Assembly (NCBI GenBank): GCA_963709155.1
Contig: CAVPVD010000007.1
Location: forward strand, 1,550,001 to 1,614,000
Direction of reading: 5' to 3'
Origin: Bog-159 sp963709155
Lineage (GTDB): Bacteria; Acidobacteriota; Terriglobia; Bryobacterales; Bryobacteraceae
Length of the DNA: 64,000 nt
The position numbers and the translations under genes were made by a program. Shown here in pieces: positions 32,750 through 41,685 of this stretch. The notes under the pieces were generated by a model, which was not told where the DNA came from, searched no databases, and saw only the letters and a list, made by a program, of their open reading frames with translations. Each line of letters opens with the position of its first letter. Position 1 is the first letter of the stretch.

Positions 32750-33493
32750 TTATCCTACCTGTTTGCAGCGTTCGGCAGGCTCCTGCCACAGCCGGTATCC
32801 GCCCCGGAAGGCGTTTTCGTTGCTGCCCAGGCGCGCGCCGGGCGGAAGCTTCTTCAGCGTTTTGGCATTGCCGCCGCCCAATACCACGTAGTCCGCTTCG
32901 AGCGCGGCTTTCAGCCGTTCCACCACATCGAAGACACATTCCCGCCACTTCTTCTTGCCCAGCCGCTTCAGGCCGCGGATTCCGAGGTAATCTTCGTAAG
33001 TGCGGCCGTGCTTGTAAGGCAGGTGCGCCAGTTCCATCGGCTCCAGCACGCCGTCTACGATCATGGCCGAGCCTAGCCCGGTGCCTAGCCCGAGGAATAG
33101 CATGCGTCCCGACTCATAGTGGCCCAGGGCCTGCATGGCCGCGTCGTTGATGACCTTGACCGGGCAGCCCAGCGCCTTCTCAAAGTCGAAACCCACCCAG
33201 CCGCACCCCAGGTTGTGCGGTTCGCTGACCGGCTTGCCGTGAACCACCGGACCCGGATACCCGATCGACGCCACCGAGTATTCCCAGCCGTCGATCGCCT
33301 TCCGCACGTCCGCCACCATCTTCCGCGGCGTCATCTTCGGTCCGGATGGAATGGTGATGAATGACTTGTGGCCGGTGGCCAGCGCCTTCACGTGCGTGCC
33401 GCCGACGTCCAGAACCAGGATTTGTTGTGGCGCAAGCTTCAGCGTGCCGCGGCGAACTTCAGTTCGGCGGTCATCCGTAATTTTCACAGTCAT
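32750..33493 (-). CDS. ROK-family sugar kinase (polyphosphate glucokinase-like)
   Basis: 247 residues. ATP-binding site VLDVGGTHVK at 27-36, catalytic Asp in VKVINDAAMQALG, and a later phosphate loop LGLGTGLGSAMIVDG. The order and short length fit polyphosphate/ATP glucokinases and other small ROK kinases; the phosphate donor is not certain. The first 23 residues are unusual: RRTEVRRGTLKLAPQ is encoded by an inserted copy of the dispersed double-hairpin repeat between the start codon and the first conserved strand, so the repeat became part of the protein or the true start is later. It lies beside the arsA-like and small CxxC genes on the same strand. Confidence 0.82.
   Translation of the reverse strand: MTVKITDDRRTEVRRGTLKLAPQQILVLDVGGTHVKALATGHKSFITIPSGPKMTPRKMVADVRKAIDGWEYSVASIGYPGPVVHGKPVSEPHNLGCGWVGFDFEKALGCPVKVINDAAMQALGHYESGRMLFLGLGTGLGSAMIVDGVLEPMELAHLPYKHGRTYEDYLGIRGLKRLGKKKWRECVFDVVERLKAALEADYVVLGGGNAKTLKKLPPGARLGSNENAFRGGYRLWQEPAERCKQVG
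33427..33470 (+). repeat. Dispersed double-hairpin repeat inside the 5' end of the ROK kinase gene
   Basis: GTGGCGCAAGC-TTCA-GCGTGCCGC then GGCGAAC-TTCA-GTTCGGC, antisense to the kinase. It supplies about 15 codons. The first stem has an A instead of C, giving a mismatch. Confidence 0.75.
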
Positions 33494-33511
33494 TGTCCGG
33501 TGCCGCGGCCC

Positions 33512-33724
33512 TTACTCCACGGTGACGTGCGTGCCCTTCACCTCGTGCCGCGCTAAGTTATTGATGCGGTCGTCGAGCACACTGCGCACGCCTTTCAAAA
33601 ACTCCACGCGCGAGTTGCGAAAATGGTCCTTCGTCGCTTCGGACCAGGCCTTCCGGAAGAACGGCTTCACATTCAGACAGTAGAAGCAGCCCGGAGCGTC
33701 AACGTTTGTCTTTTCGTCTGCCAT
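33512..33724 (-). CDS. Small CxxC protein beside the ArsA-like gene
   Basis: 70 residues from ATG 33724, which has GGGAG at 8 bases upstream. The sequence begins with an acidic stretch, then GCFYCLNVKPFF with a CxxC pair, then HFRNSRVEFLKGVRSVLDDRINNLARH. No family name is known to me. A short protein of this kind next to an ArsA-type ATPase suggests a functional link. The start lies 3 bases after the ATPase stop. The next gene (kinase) begins 19 bases on. Confidence 0.6.
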   Translation of the reverse strand: MADEKTNVDAPGCFYCLNVKPFFRKAWSEATKDHFRNSRVEFLKGVRSVLDDRINNLARHEVKGTHVTVE

Positions 33725-33726
33725 AA

Positions 33727-34914
33727 TCAATTCTCCCTCATTTCCACGGTCAACACTTTGTTCTCCAGCCTGGCGTGCGCGGGCGTCAGCGCCGCCATCG
33801 AAGTGGGCAGGCCAATGTGCCGGCGCAGAGTACCGATCTGCACCACCAACTCGTCCCCCTTCTTGAACAACCCGACTTCACCCTTCACGGCGAAGGGTAG
33901 TTGCAATTGCACTTCGAAATGTCCATCGCGCTTACTGAAGCTATAGGGCGCTTCTGTACGCGTCACGGCCGCCGGGTCCTCGTCATCCGCATACAGCGCC
34001 CGCGCCAACTCTTGCAGACGCTCGGCGCCCAGCACCTCGTGCGTGAACAGCGGCACGCGCCGCACCGGCACGGGGGAGAAATATGCGTCGATCTCCGCCA
34101 GCACCCGCTGCTGCGACTCCCGCCACTCCGCGAAGAAGGAATCCGTGATAGCCTCCGGCAGCACGCGATTCACGATAATGCCGTCCACCGTAAGCCCGTG
34201 CAGCGAGAAGTACACAAACGCGCGCTGCGTCTCGCGCAGCACCATCTTCTCCGGATTGGTCACCAGCCGCACGCTCGTGACCCGTGGATTCTCCAGCAGT
34301 TCATCGATGCCATCCAGCTTCCCGAACAGATCCTGAATATTGGCGAAGTAACTGTCGGTAGGCAGTTCCACCGGTGAGACTCGGTTGGCCAGCGGGCGCA
34401 CCGCCTTCAATACCGTCCGCTGAAACGGGAAGATATGTTTCATGTACCAGTCGAGCGTAGTAGGCATGCTCACGAACCGCATGGATTCGGCCGTCGGCGC
34501 ACAGTCCAGCACGATGACATCGTAGCGTTGCTCGCGCCGGAACTGGTTAACCCACATCATGGCGCTTAGCTCTTCCATGCCGGGCAGAATGGCCAGTTCT
34601 TCCGCTTCCACATCGCTGATGCCCGTAGTGCGCAGCACCGAAATCACGTAAGCCGAGATTTCGCGCCAATGCCGTTTGATTTCCTTCTGGATGTTCACTT
34701 CATGGATCGCCAGCTTATCCCCGATCGGATAAGGATCGCCGGTTTTCTCGTGGAACAGGCTGGTTTCGAGGTCGAAGGAATCGGCGAGACTGTGCGCGGG
34801 GTCCACGCTCATCACCAGCGTGCGATAGCCCAACCGCGCTAATTGCACCCCCGTCGCCGCCGCCAGGCTGGTCTTGCCGACGCCGCCCTTCCCGCTGAAC
34901 AGCAATATGCGCAT
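33727..34914 (-). CDS. ArsA-family ATPase
   Basis: 395 residues from ATG 34914. Earlier in-frame sequence passes through a hairpin repeat and does not resemble ArsA. Walker A/P-loop is GKGGVGKTS (8-16), and DPAHS (residues about 38-42) is the switch I region. Other parts: VIVLDCAPTAESMRFVS and the INRVLPE-type nucleotide element. Members deliver tail-anchored proteins or drive arsenite export; without an ArsB gene the role here is unclear. The C-terminal domain (RDGHFEVQLQLPFAVKGEV) has the beta-sheet found in acidobacterial and cyanobacterial members. Confidence 0.85.
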   Translation of the reverse strand: MRILLFSGKGGVGKTSLAAATGVQLARLGYRTLVMSVDPAHSLADSFDLETSLFHEKTGDPYPIGDKLAIHEVNIQKEIKRHWREISAYVISVLRTTGISDVEAEELAILPGMEELSAMMWVNQFRREQRYDVIVLDCAPTAESMRFVSMPTTLDWYMKHIFPFQRTVLKAVRPLANRVSPVELPTDSYFANIQDLFGKLDGIDELLENPRVTSVRLVTNPEKMVLRETQRAFVYFSLHGLTVDGIIVNRVLPEAITDSFFAEWRESQQRVLAEIDAYFSPVPVRRVPLFTHEVLGAERLQELARALYADDEDPAAVTRTEAPYSFSKRDGHFEVQLQLPFAVKGEVGLFKKGDELVVQIGTLRRHIGLPTSMAALTPAHARLENKVLTVEMREN

Positions 34915-34937
34915 ATAGAACCATTCTAGATCACCCC

Positions 34938-34980
34938 GTGGCGCACGCTTCAGCGTGCCGGGGCGAACTTCAGTTCGCCC
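34938..34980 (+). repeat. Dispersed double-hairpin repeat between arsA-like and maf
   Basis: GTGGCGCACGC-TTCA-GCGTGCCGG then GGCGAAC-TTCA-GTTCGCC, both stems perfect. It sits in the divergent promoter region 34915-35031 and reads toward maf. The minus-strand frame upstream of arsA stays open across it. Confidence 0.8.
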
Positions 34981-35031
34981 TACAGCCGGCTTCGTGCATG
35001 GACCGGCCCCACAACCGCATACCATAAGAGG

Positions 35032-35577
35032 ATGCTCGTGTTAGCCTCCCGCTCGCCGCGCCGCCGCGACATCCTGCAGCAGGCGGGTATCCCATTCCGG
35101 ATCCAGCCCGCGGACGTCAACGAAACGCCGCTGCCCGGCGAGGCCGCTCGCGACTACGTAACCCGCATTGCACGCGCCAAAGCTGCAGCGGTTACCCCCG
35201 CGCCCGGCGAGATCGTCCTGGCCGCCGATACCACCGTCTCCATCCACGGCGAGATCCTGGCGAAGCCGCAAGACGCCGCCGGCGCCCGCCGCATGCTGAA
35301 TATGCTCTCCGGCCAGCGCCACGAAGTGCTCACCGGCATCTGCCTCCGGTCGCCCGTCCGTCTGATCGAAGATTGCGCGGAATCGAGCGTCTGGTTCGCG
35401 CCGCTCTCACCCCAGGAAATCACGGACTATGCCGCCAGCGGCGAGCCCATGGACAAGGCCGGCGCCTACGCCATCCAAGGCCTCGCCGCCAAATTCATCC
35501 AGCGCATCGAAGGCTGTTACTTCAACGTTATGGGATTGCCGGTAGCCTTGGTCTACAGGCACTTAAAAGAGATGTGA
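35032..35577 (+). CDS. maf: Maf family nucleoside triphosphate pyrophosphatase
   Basis: 181 residues; hydrolyses non-canonical or methylated NTPs. Maf signatures: LASRSPRRRDIL (4-15), AADTTVSIHGEILAKP with the catalytic acid, and MDKAGAYAIQGLAAKFI near residue 140. Length is as expected. A TACCAT hexamer ends 6 bases before the ATG, suggesting a leaderless message. Next is a 86-base gap before the ADOP permease, which has its own Shine-Dalgarno site. Confidence 0.92.
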   Translation: MLVLASRSPRRRDILQQAGIPFRIQPADVNETPLPGEAARDYVTRIARAKAAAVTPAPGEIVLAADTTVSIHGEILAKPQDAAGARRMLNMLSGQRHEVLTGICLRSPVRLIEDCAESSVWFAPLSPQEITDYAASGEPMDKAGAYAIQGLAAKFIQRIEGCYFNVMGLPVALVYRHLKEM

Positions 35578-35663
35578 GCGCGCCGTCTCTTGAAATTCTC
35601 CTTTGCAAACGCCCGCGGAACAAATCCACGGCTCCCTGCGTTTATCCTCCATTAAGGAGTGCC

Positions 35664-38087
35664 ATGCAATTCTTCTGGCAGGATCTCCGCTATGGCTTCC
35701 GCACCCTGCTGCGGAATCCAGGTTTCTGCGCGGTCGCCGTTCTGGCGCTGGCCTTGGGTATTGGCCCCAACACCGCGATCTTTACCATGGTGAACGCGGT
35801 GCTGCTACAGCCGCTGCCCGTTCCCGACCCTGACCGCGTGGTCATGATCTGGGGAACGCTGCTCAAGTCCGGTTTCGACCAGATGCCCGTCAGCGCCGCC
35901 GACTATCTGGACTGGAAGCGCCAAGCCCACTCGTTCGACCAGATGTCGGCCGCTTTCGCGATCCCCGAGTTCGGTCTGAATATCAGCGGCGTGGGCGATC
36001 CCGAGCGTGTATCGGCCGCCCTTGCATCCCGCGAGTTCTTGCCCGCGCTCGGCATCCATCCGATTGTGGGCCGCAATTTCCTTCCCGCGGAAGACGCCCC
36101 TGGCGGACCGCCCGCGGTGCTCATTAGCAATGCCCTATGGCAGCGCCGCTTTCATTCCGATCCCGCGGCCGTGGGACGCACATTGACGGTCGATGGCATT
36201 CCGCGCACCGTCGTGGGCGTCGTCCCGCATGCGCTTGGAGAATTGGTTGCCGCGGACCTGTGGCTGCCCACCGCCATCGATCCCAACAATCCCCAGCGCC
36301 AGCAGCACGAATATGGCATCGTGGCGCGATTGAAGGCGGGCGTGACCGTCGCCCAGGCACGGGCCGAGATGACCGTAATCGCGAAACGCCTGGAGCGCGC
36401 CTACCCCGCCAGCAATACCGGCTGGGGCGTCACGCTATTTCCCATGGCGGAAATGTACACCGGGCGCATCCGCCCGGTCCTGTTGATTCTGCTGGGCGCG
36501 GTCGGCCTGCTGCTGTTGATCGCCTGCGCCAATCTCGCCAACCTGCTGCTGGCGCGGGCCGCCACTCGCGAGAGGGAGATCGCTATACGCGGCGCGCTGG
36601 GCGCGGGCCGCCGCCGCATCCTCCGCCAGTTGCTGACCGAAAGCCTGGTGCTGTCCTGCGGCGGAGGCGCCCTCGGGCTCGTCCTGGCCGTTTGGGGAGT
36701 GCGAGCCATGCGCAGCGCGGTTCCCGATATGTTTCCCATGCTGCAACACATGCGGCTGGACATGCCCGTGCTGGCATTCACCTTCGGTATATCGATGCTT
36801 ACCGGCCTTCTCTTCGGCCTGGTTCCCGCATGGAGATCCTCCCGCACCGATCTGAACACGACCCTCAAGGAAGCTGCCGGACGTTCGGAGAGCGCCGGCG
36901 GATCGCAGCGTATCCGCAGCTTCCTGCTGGCATCGGAAGTGGCTTTTGCGGTGCTCCTTTCGATCAGCGCCGGTTTGTTGTTGCGCAGTTTCGTGCGGGT
37001 CACCGAAATCGACCCGGGCGTGCGCACCGCGAACATCCTCACCCTGATGATCAGCTTGCCGGAGACGAAATACAACACGCCGCGCAAGCGGTCGGACTTC
37101 TATAAGAATCTCATGGATCGTCTGGAAGCGCTGCCCGGAGTACGATCGGCTGGAGCCGTCATGATCCTGCCGCTACGCGTGTCCATCCTCTCGTTCCGCA
37201 TCGGGGTCAACGGCTTCGATATCGAAGGCCGCCCTCCTGTCGCCAAGGACAAACAGCCCTTAGCCGATTACCGCACGGCCACTCCCGGATATTTCAATAC
37301 CATGGGGATCGCGCTGCGGCAGGGCCGCCTGTTCGACCGGCACGACGACCAGGATGCCAAACACGTGGTCATCGTCAACGAAGCTATGGTCCGCAAGCAC
37401 TTCCCGCACGAGAATCCTCTGGGTCAACATATCCTCATGGGTGAGCGCCTGGAAATCGTGGGCGTGGTCGCGGATGCCAAGCTCTATGGCCTGGACGCGC
37501 CGATCGAGCCCGCCGTTTACGTTCCGCTGATGCAGAATCCCGGCGTTTTCCGCGAGGCCATCGTGGTACGCACCGAAGGTGATCCCGCGGCTATGGCTCC
37601 CACCGTGCGCCGCGAAATCCTGAAGCTCGATCCCGCGCAGCCGGCCTCAAACGTGCGCACTATGCAGCAGGTGCTCTCCGATTCCCTGATGCTGCGCCGC
37701 GTCTCCATGCTGTTGCTCACCGTATTCGCCTCGCTCGCGCTCACGTTGGCCACGGTCGGCATTTACGGACTCACGGCCTACGCGGTGAGCCGGCGCACGC
37801 ACGAGATCGGATTGCGTGTGGCGCTGGGCGCCAGCCAGCCGCAGATTCTGCGCCTCGTGGTCGGCCGCGGAATGCTCACTTCGCTGATCGGCGCGGGTAT
37901 CGGCATGGCCGCCGCCTTCGAGCTGACGCGCCTGTTGTCGGGGATGCTCTACGGCGTTACCGCCACCGATCCGCTGGTATTCGCCGGCGTGCCGTTGTTG
38001 CTGGTCGGGGTTTCCGTGCTCGCCAGCTATCTTCCGGCCCGCAAAGCTGCGCGCATCGATCCGTTAGCTGCGCTTAGGTATGAATAG
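35664..38087 (+). CDS. ADOP-family ABC transporter permease
   Basis: 807 residues from ATG 35664, with AAGGAG 5 bases upstream (the longer open frame to 35373 has no homologous sequence). The acidobacterial duplicated orphan permease layout is seen: N-terminal DLRYGFRTLLRNPGF and a helix, a MacB-type periplasmic domain, an FtsX module with LLLIACANLANLLLARAATREREIAIR, a second periplasmic domain, and a second FtsX module at the C-terminus (YGLTAYAVSRRTHEIGLRVALGA). The ATPase partner is not adjacent, as expected for this 'orphan' family. Function is unknown; MacB relatives export macrolides or lipoproteins. Confidence 0.9.
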   Translation: MQFFWQDLRYGFRTLLRNPGFCAVAVLALALGIGPNTAIFTMVNAVLLQPLPVPDPDRVVMIWGTLLKSGFDQMPVSAADYLDWKRQAHSFDQMSAAFAIPEFGLNISGVGDPERVSAALASREFLPALGIHPIVGRNFLPAEDAPGGPPAVLISNALWQRRFHSDPAAVGRTLTVDGIPRTVVGVVPHALGELVAADLWLPTAIDPNNPQRQQHEYGIVARLKAGVTVAQARAEMTVIAKRLERAYPASNTGWGVTLFPMAEMYTGRIRPVLLILLGAVGLLLLIACANLANLLLARAATREREIAIRGALGAGRRRILRQLLTESLVLSCGGGALGLVLAVWGVRAMRSAVPDMFPMLQHMRLDMPVLAFTFGISMLTGLLFGLVPAWRSSRTDLNTTLKEAAGRSESAGGSQRIRSFLLASEVAFAVLLSISAGLLLRSFVRVTEIDPGVRTANILTLMISLPETKYNTPRKRSDFYKNLMDRLEALPGVRSAGAVMILPLRVSILSFRIGVNGFDIEGRPPVAKDKQPLADYRTATPGYFNTMGIALRQGRLFDRHDDQDAKHVVIVNEAMVRKHFPHENPLGQHILMGERLEIVGVVADAKLYGLDAPIEPAVYVPLMQNPGVFREAIVVRTEGDPAAMAPTVRREILKLDPAQPASNVRTMQQVLSDSLMLRRVSMLLLTVFASLALTLATVGIYGLTAYAVSRRTHEIGLRVALGASQPQILRLVVGRGMLTSLIGAGIGMAAAFELTRLLSGMLYGVTATDPLVFAGVPLLLVGVSVLASYLPARKAARIDPLAALRYE

Positions 38088-38125
38088 AAACGGATATGAT
38101 TCTCCGTCCCCGCCGGGCTTTTTAG

Positions 38126-38131
38126 TACAAT
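38126..38131 (+). promoter_or_regulatory. Putative -10 box (TACAAT) for a leaderless transcript
   Basis: TACAAT ends 6 bases before the ATG of the DUF6526-like gene, so the expected start site coincides with the start codon. Confidence 0.4.
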
Positions 38132-38137
38132 TGCGGC

Positions 38138-38572
38138 ATGGCCACCCAGAATTACTCCAACCATACCCGCCTGGTCTTCGGTTACCACTTCGTCCTGGCC
38201 GGCATTTTGTTCCTGACCCTGATTGGGGCGCTCGTCAATCTGCGCAGGTCGTGGGGCATCCATGGGCAGTTCTACAGCGCCGCGTTGATCGTGGTGCTTA
38301 CGTTCTGCTGCGGCATGCTTTTCTATTACGTGCGCGTATTTCCGCTCAAAGCACAGGACCGCGCCATTCGCGCCGAAGAGAATCTGCGGCACTTCGTTCT
38401 GACCGGCAAACTCCTGGATCCGCGTCTCATCATGGGCCAGGTCATTGCGCTACGGTTCGCACCGGATGATGAATTTGTCGATCTCGCCAGAAAAGCGGCC
38501 GACGCCAACATGCCCGCCGCCGACATTAAGCGCGCCATTAAGAACTGGAAAGCCGATAATCATAGAGTGTAA
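38138..38572 (+). CDS. DUF6526-like two-helix membrane protein
   Basis: 144 residues. Two hydrophobic segments: HFVLAGILFLTLIGALVNL and FYSAALIVVLTFCCGMLFYYV. The cytoplasmic part has KAQDRAIRAEENLRHFVLTGKLL and ends in helices with FVDLARKAADANM. The pattern fits DUF6526, found in Bacteroidetes and acidobacteria. Function unknown. It is followed 8 bases later by the thioredoxin-like gene. Confidence 0.7.
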   Translation: MATQNYSNHTRLVFGYHFVLAGILFLTLIGALVNLRRSWGIHGQFYSAALIVVLTFCCGMLFYYVRVFPLKAQDRAIRAEENLRHFVLTGKLLDPRLIMGQVIALRFAPDDEFVDLARKAADANMPAADIKRAIKNWKADNHRV

Positions 38573-38580
38573 GGATTACT

Positions 38581-39138
38581 ATGGCGCAAACCGAATCCAC
38601 CATGCCCGCGCTGGGCAGACCGGCTCCGGATTTCGAATTACTGGACGTAGTGTCCGGCGCGTCCGTCAGTCTCGGCAGTTTTGCGGGCAAACAAGCTCTG
38701 CTGGTGATGTTCATCTCGCGCCACTGCCCCTACGTGCAGCACGTGAAGCACGAACTGGCACGGCTCGGAAAAGATTATGCCAGCCAGCCGCTCGGGATCG
38801 TGGCCATTTCATCGAATTATGTTGCGCAGTATCCGGACGATGCGCCCGAACTCCTCAAGCAGATGGCGGCGGAGCTCGGCCTGAATTTTCCGATCTGCTA
38901 CGACGAAACCCAGGAGCTGGCCAAGGCCTATGACGCCGCCTGCACGCCGGACTTTTTCCTGTTCGACGCCAACCAACGGCTGGTCTATCGCGGCCAGTTG
39001 GATGCCGCGCGGCCGCGTAACGACATTCGGGTGACCGGCGCCGACCTGCGCGCGGCCATCGATGCGGTGCTCGCCGGCCAACCCGTGAATCCGCAACAGC
39101 GGCCCAGCGTCGGTTGCAATATCAAGTGGAAACCGTAA
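38581..39138 (+). CDS. Thioredoxin-like AhpC/TSA family protein
   Basis: 185 residues with the thioredoxin fold: GRPAPDFELLDVVSG, LLVMFISRHCPYVQHVKHEL, IVAISSNYVAQYPDD and TPDFFLFDANQRLVYRGQLD. The first catalytic Cys of HCPYVQ is present but the second residue of a CxxC pair is replaced by Val, as in a known group of HCPYV proteins. It may act as a peroxiredoxin-like or redox-sensing protein. It lies just after the DUF6526 gene. Confidence 0.85.
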   Translation: MAQTESTMPALGRPAPDFELLDVVSGASVSLGSFAGKQALLVMFISRHCPYVQHVKHELARLGKDYASQPLGIVAISSNYVAQYPDDAPELLKQMAAELGLNFPICYDETQELAKAYDAACTPDFFLFDANQRLVYRGQLDAARPRNDIRVTGADLRAAIDAVLAGQPVNPQQRPSVGCNIKWKP

Positions 39139-39287
39139 GCGGATTCGCTCGACGGCGCGATCGTCATCGCACTGTAACCTGCGTCGCGATTTATTCGGCA
39201 GCCAGCCCTCGCATCGGACATCCGGCTGCGCATTTTTCCCTTGCCCTCGCCACCGATTCTTAGGACACTGAAGCTTTGGAGGAAGAA

Positions 39288-41234
39288 TTGGAGAAGAACG
39301 CCAGGAAAGGCTCCCTCGTCATGGAGCCGGCCGAACGCTGGACCCCGCAGGACGCCAGCGAACTCTACGACGTGGCCAGTTGGGGCAAGGGCTACTTTTC
39401 GGTGGATGGCAGCGGCCATCTGTGCGTTCATCCCAACAAGGATCCGCAGCGCTCCGTCGACCTCAAGCAACTCGTCGATACCCTGGTGCTGCGCGGCATC
39501 TCCCTGCCGGTCCTCATCCGTTTCGCCGGCATTCTGGAGCACCGCCTCGGAGAACTCGCCGGCGCTTTCCAAACCGCCATCGCCGAACATCGCTATCAGG
39601 GCACCTACTGCTGCGTCTATCCGATCAAGGTGAACCAGCAGCGCCAGGTCGTCGAAGAAGTGCTGGAGTTCGGCCGCCCCTATAAGTTCGGCCTGGAGGC
39701 CGGCTCCAAGCCTGAACTGATGGCCGTCATGGCTATGGCTGATAACGAAACTCCCATCATCTGCAATGGTTTCAAGGACGACGAATACATCGAGATGGCC
39801 ATGCTGGCCCAGAAGATGGGCCGCCACATCATTCCGGTCGTCGAAAAGTATACGGAGCTGAAGCTGATTCTGCGGTACTCCGAACGCGTCGGCGTGCGGC
39901 CCATGATCGGGCTGCGCGTGAAACTCGCCAGCCGCGGCTCCGGACGCTGGCGCTCGTCCGGCGGCTATCGTTCCAAGTTCGGCCTTTCGGTCAGCGAAGC
40001 CATGCGCGCCCTCCAGGAGTTGAAAGACGCCGGCATGGCCGATTGCCTGAACCTGCTCCACTTCCACCTCGGCAGCCAGATCACCAACATCCGCCAGATT
40101 AAAGCCGCCGTGAACGAGGCCGTGCGCGTCTATGTCGACCTGGCGCGCGCCGGCGCCGGCTTGCGCTACCTGGATGTCGGCGGCGGCCTGGGCATCGACT
40201 ACGATGGCTCCCAAACGGACTTTGAATCCAGCGTAAACTACACGCTGCAGGAATACGCCAACGACGTCGTCTATCACATCCAGAGCGTCTGCGACGAAGT
40301 GGGCGTGGCGCACCCCACTATCGTCACCGAGAGCGGGCGCGCCGTCGCCGCCTATCACAGCCTGCTGGTCTTCAACGTATTAGGCGTCTCCGGCATGGGC
40401 GAATCCGACGTACCGGCGGAAGTTCCGGCCGACGCCGAACAGCCCCTCATCGACCTGGGCGAAACCAATCGGTCGCTGAGCACCAAGAACCTGCTGGAGA
40501 GTTACCACGATGCGCAGCAGGCGCTCGACCAGGCGCTGAATCTCTTCAGCCTCGGCTACCTCTCGCTCGAACAGCGCTGCCAGTGCGAGAACCTCTATTG
40601 GGCCATCAGCCGCCGCATCCAGGCGCTGGCGCAATCGCTGGACTTTTTTCCGGAAGAGCTTGAGGGCCTCGAAGCCATGCTCTCGGACACCTATTTCTGC
40701 AATTTTTCGCTGTTTCAAAGCATGCCGGATAGTTGGGCCATCAAGCAGTTGTTCCCGGTCATGCCGATTCACCGCCTGGAGGAGGAGCCCAAACGCCACG
40801 CCATCCTGGGCGATATCACCTGCGATTCCGATGGCAAAGTGGACCAGTTCATCGACCGCCGCGATGTGAAGCGCACGCTCGCCCTGCACCCCTTCGACGG
40901 CGGCGACTATTACCTGGGCGCCTTCCTGCTGGGCGCTTACCAGGAGATTCTGGGCGACCTGCACAACCTGTTCGGCGATACCAATACCGTGCACGTGCGG
41001 CTGGGCGATACCGGCGAGATCATCCTGGATTCGGTCATCAAGGGCGATACCGTGCGCGAGGTGCTGAACTACGTGCAGTTCAATTCCGACGCGCTGGTCA
41101 GCCGCCTGCGCCGCGATGTGGAGACCGCCTTGCGCGATGGCCGGCTAGGCTATGAAGAATCCGGAAGGCTGCTGAAGTTTTACGAAGAGGGGCTGCACGG
41201 GTATACCTACCTGGAGGATGTGCACGAGCAGTAG
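39288..41234 (+). CDS. speA: Biosynthetic arginine decarboxylase
   Basis: About 648 residues from TTG 39288, preferred because GGAGG lies 5 bases upstream (39278-39282); TTG 39276 and ATG 39321 are alternatives. A PLP enzyme that converts arginine to agmatine for polyamine synthesis. The PLP lysine lies in YPIKVNQQ, and KFGLEAGSKPELM and LHFHLGSQI are the substrate-side elements. The C-terminal Cys and Asp dimer residues are within DSDGKVDQF and HPFDGGDYYLG. speB or other polyamine genes are not in the window. Confidence 0.92.
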   Translation: MEKNARKGSLVMEPAERWTPQDASELYDVASWGKGYFSVDGSGHLCVHPNKDPQRSVDLKQLVDTLVLRGISLPVLIRFAGILEHRLGELAGAFQTAIAEHRYQGTYCCVYPIKVNQQRQVVEEVLEFGRPYKFGLEAGSKPELMAVMAMADNETPIICNGFKDDEYIEMAMLAQKMGRHIIPVVEKYTELKLILRYSERVGVRPMIGLRVKLASRGSGRWRSSGGYRSKFGLSVSEAMRALQELKDAGMADCLNLLHFHLGSQITNIRQIKAAVNEAVRVYVDLARAGAGLRYLDVGGGLGIDYDGSQTDFESSVNYTLQEYANDVVYHIQSVCDEVGVAHPTIVTESGRAVAAYHSLLVFNVLGVSGMGESDVPAEVPADAEQPLIDLGETNRSLSTKNLLESYHDAQQALDQALNLFSLGYLSLEQRCQCENLYWAISRRIQALAQSLDFFPEELEGLEAMLSDTYFCNFSLFQSMPDSWAIKQLFPVMPIHRLEEEPKRHAILGDITCDSDGKVDQFIDRRDVKRTLALHPFDGGDYYLGAFLLGAYQEILGDLHNLFGDTNTVHVRLGDTGEIILDSVIKGDTVREVLNYVQFNSDALVSRLRRDVETALRDGRLGYEESGRLLKFYEEGLHGYTYLEDVHEQ

Positions 41235-41327
41235 GGTGGGCAGGAACTCCCCTCCGCGAGAGCCGGGCCGGTCCAAGAATCGCCGTCCACGCGCAGCATC
41301 GAAGGACCAATCAGAGTTCCGCGTGCT

Positions 41328-41685
41328 TTACGATCCTGGCGAGTTCGGATCGAATGTGCGCTGAATGGCCAAGCTGACTTGCCGCATGCGCAGTGCGGAG
41401 AACGGGCGCGGCAGGCGCTCTCCGAGAAGCGATTTCTTGAGGGTCGTAATGAAATGACCCTTCATCCAAGATGGCCCTGGTAGACCCGTTTCGCCGGGCT
41501 CGATCCGCATGGTGGTCGGTCCGTCGGCGCCTTGACTGCCGAACGGAACGATCAGGACCGAATCGACTCGCTCGCTTAGATTACGGGAGTCGCGAGACAA
41601 TCAAGACCCAATGACGGACCGGCGGGTTGCCCAGCATGGCTGTCCAGATCTCGCCGCGCCGGGGAGATGCGCTATGGGTGGTCAA
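41328..41685 (-). pseudogene. MazF/PemK-like toxin, frameshifted
   Basis: The toxin reads from TTG 41685 (overlapping the antitoxin stop) as TTHSASPRRGEIWTAMLG and NPPVRHWVLIVS. It then leaves the frame near 41590-41595 and continues in the next frame as DSRNLSERVDSVLIVPF, GADGPTTMRIEPGETG, SWMKGHFITTLKKSLL and so on to 41328. Joining the two gives a typical PemK/MazF endoribonuclease of about 118 residues. The shift equals one extra base in tctcgcgac. The first piece alone stops after 29 residues, so no full toxin can be made unless the reading is corrected. Confidence 0.75.

Noticed and set aside
34915..35025. Extension upstream of the ArsA-like start
   Set aside because: It is translated from a hairpin repeat and does not resemble ArsA.
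38985..40358. 457-residue antisense frame over speA
   Set aside because: Antisense of a clearly conserved enzyme, no family features; GC-driven.
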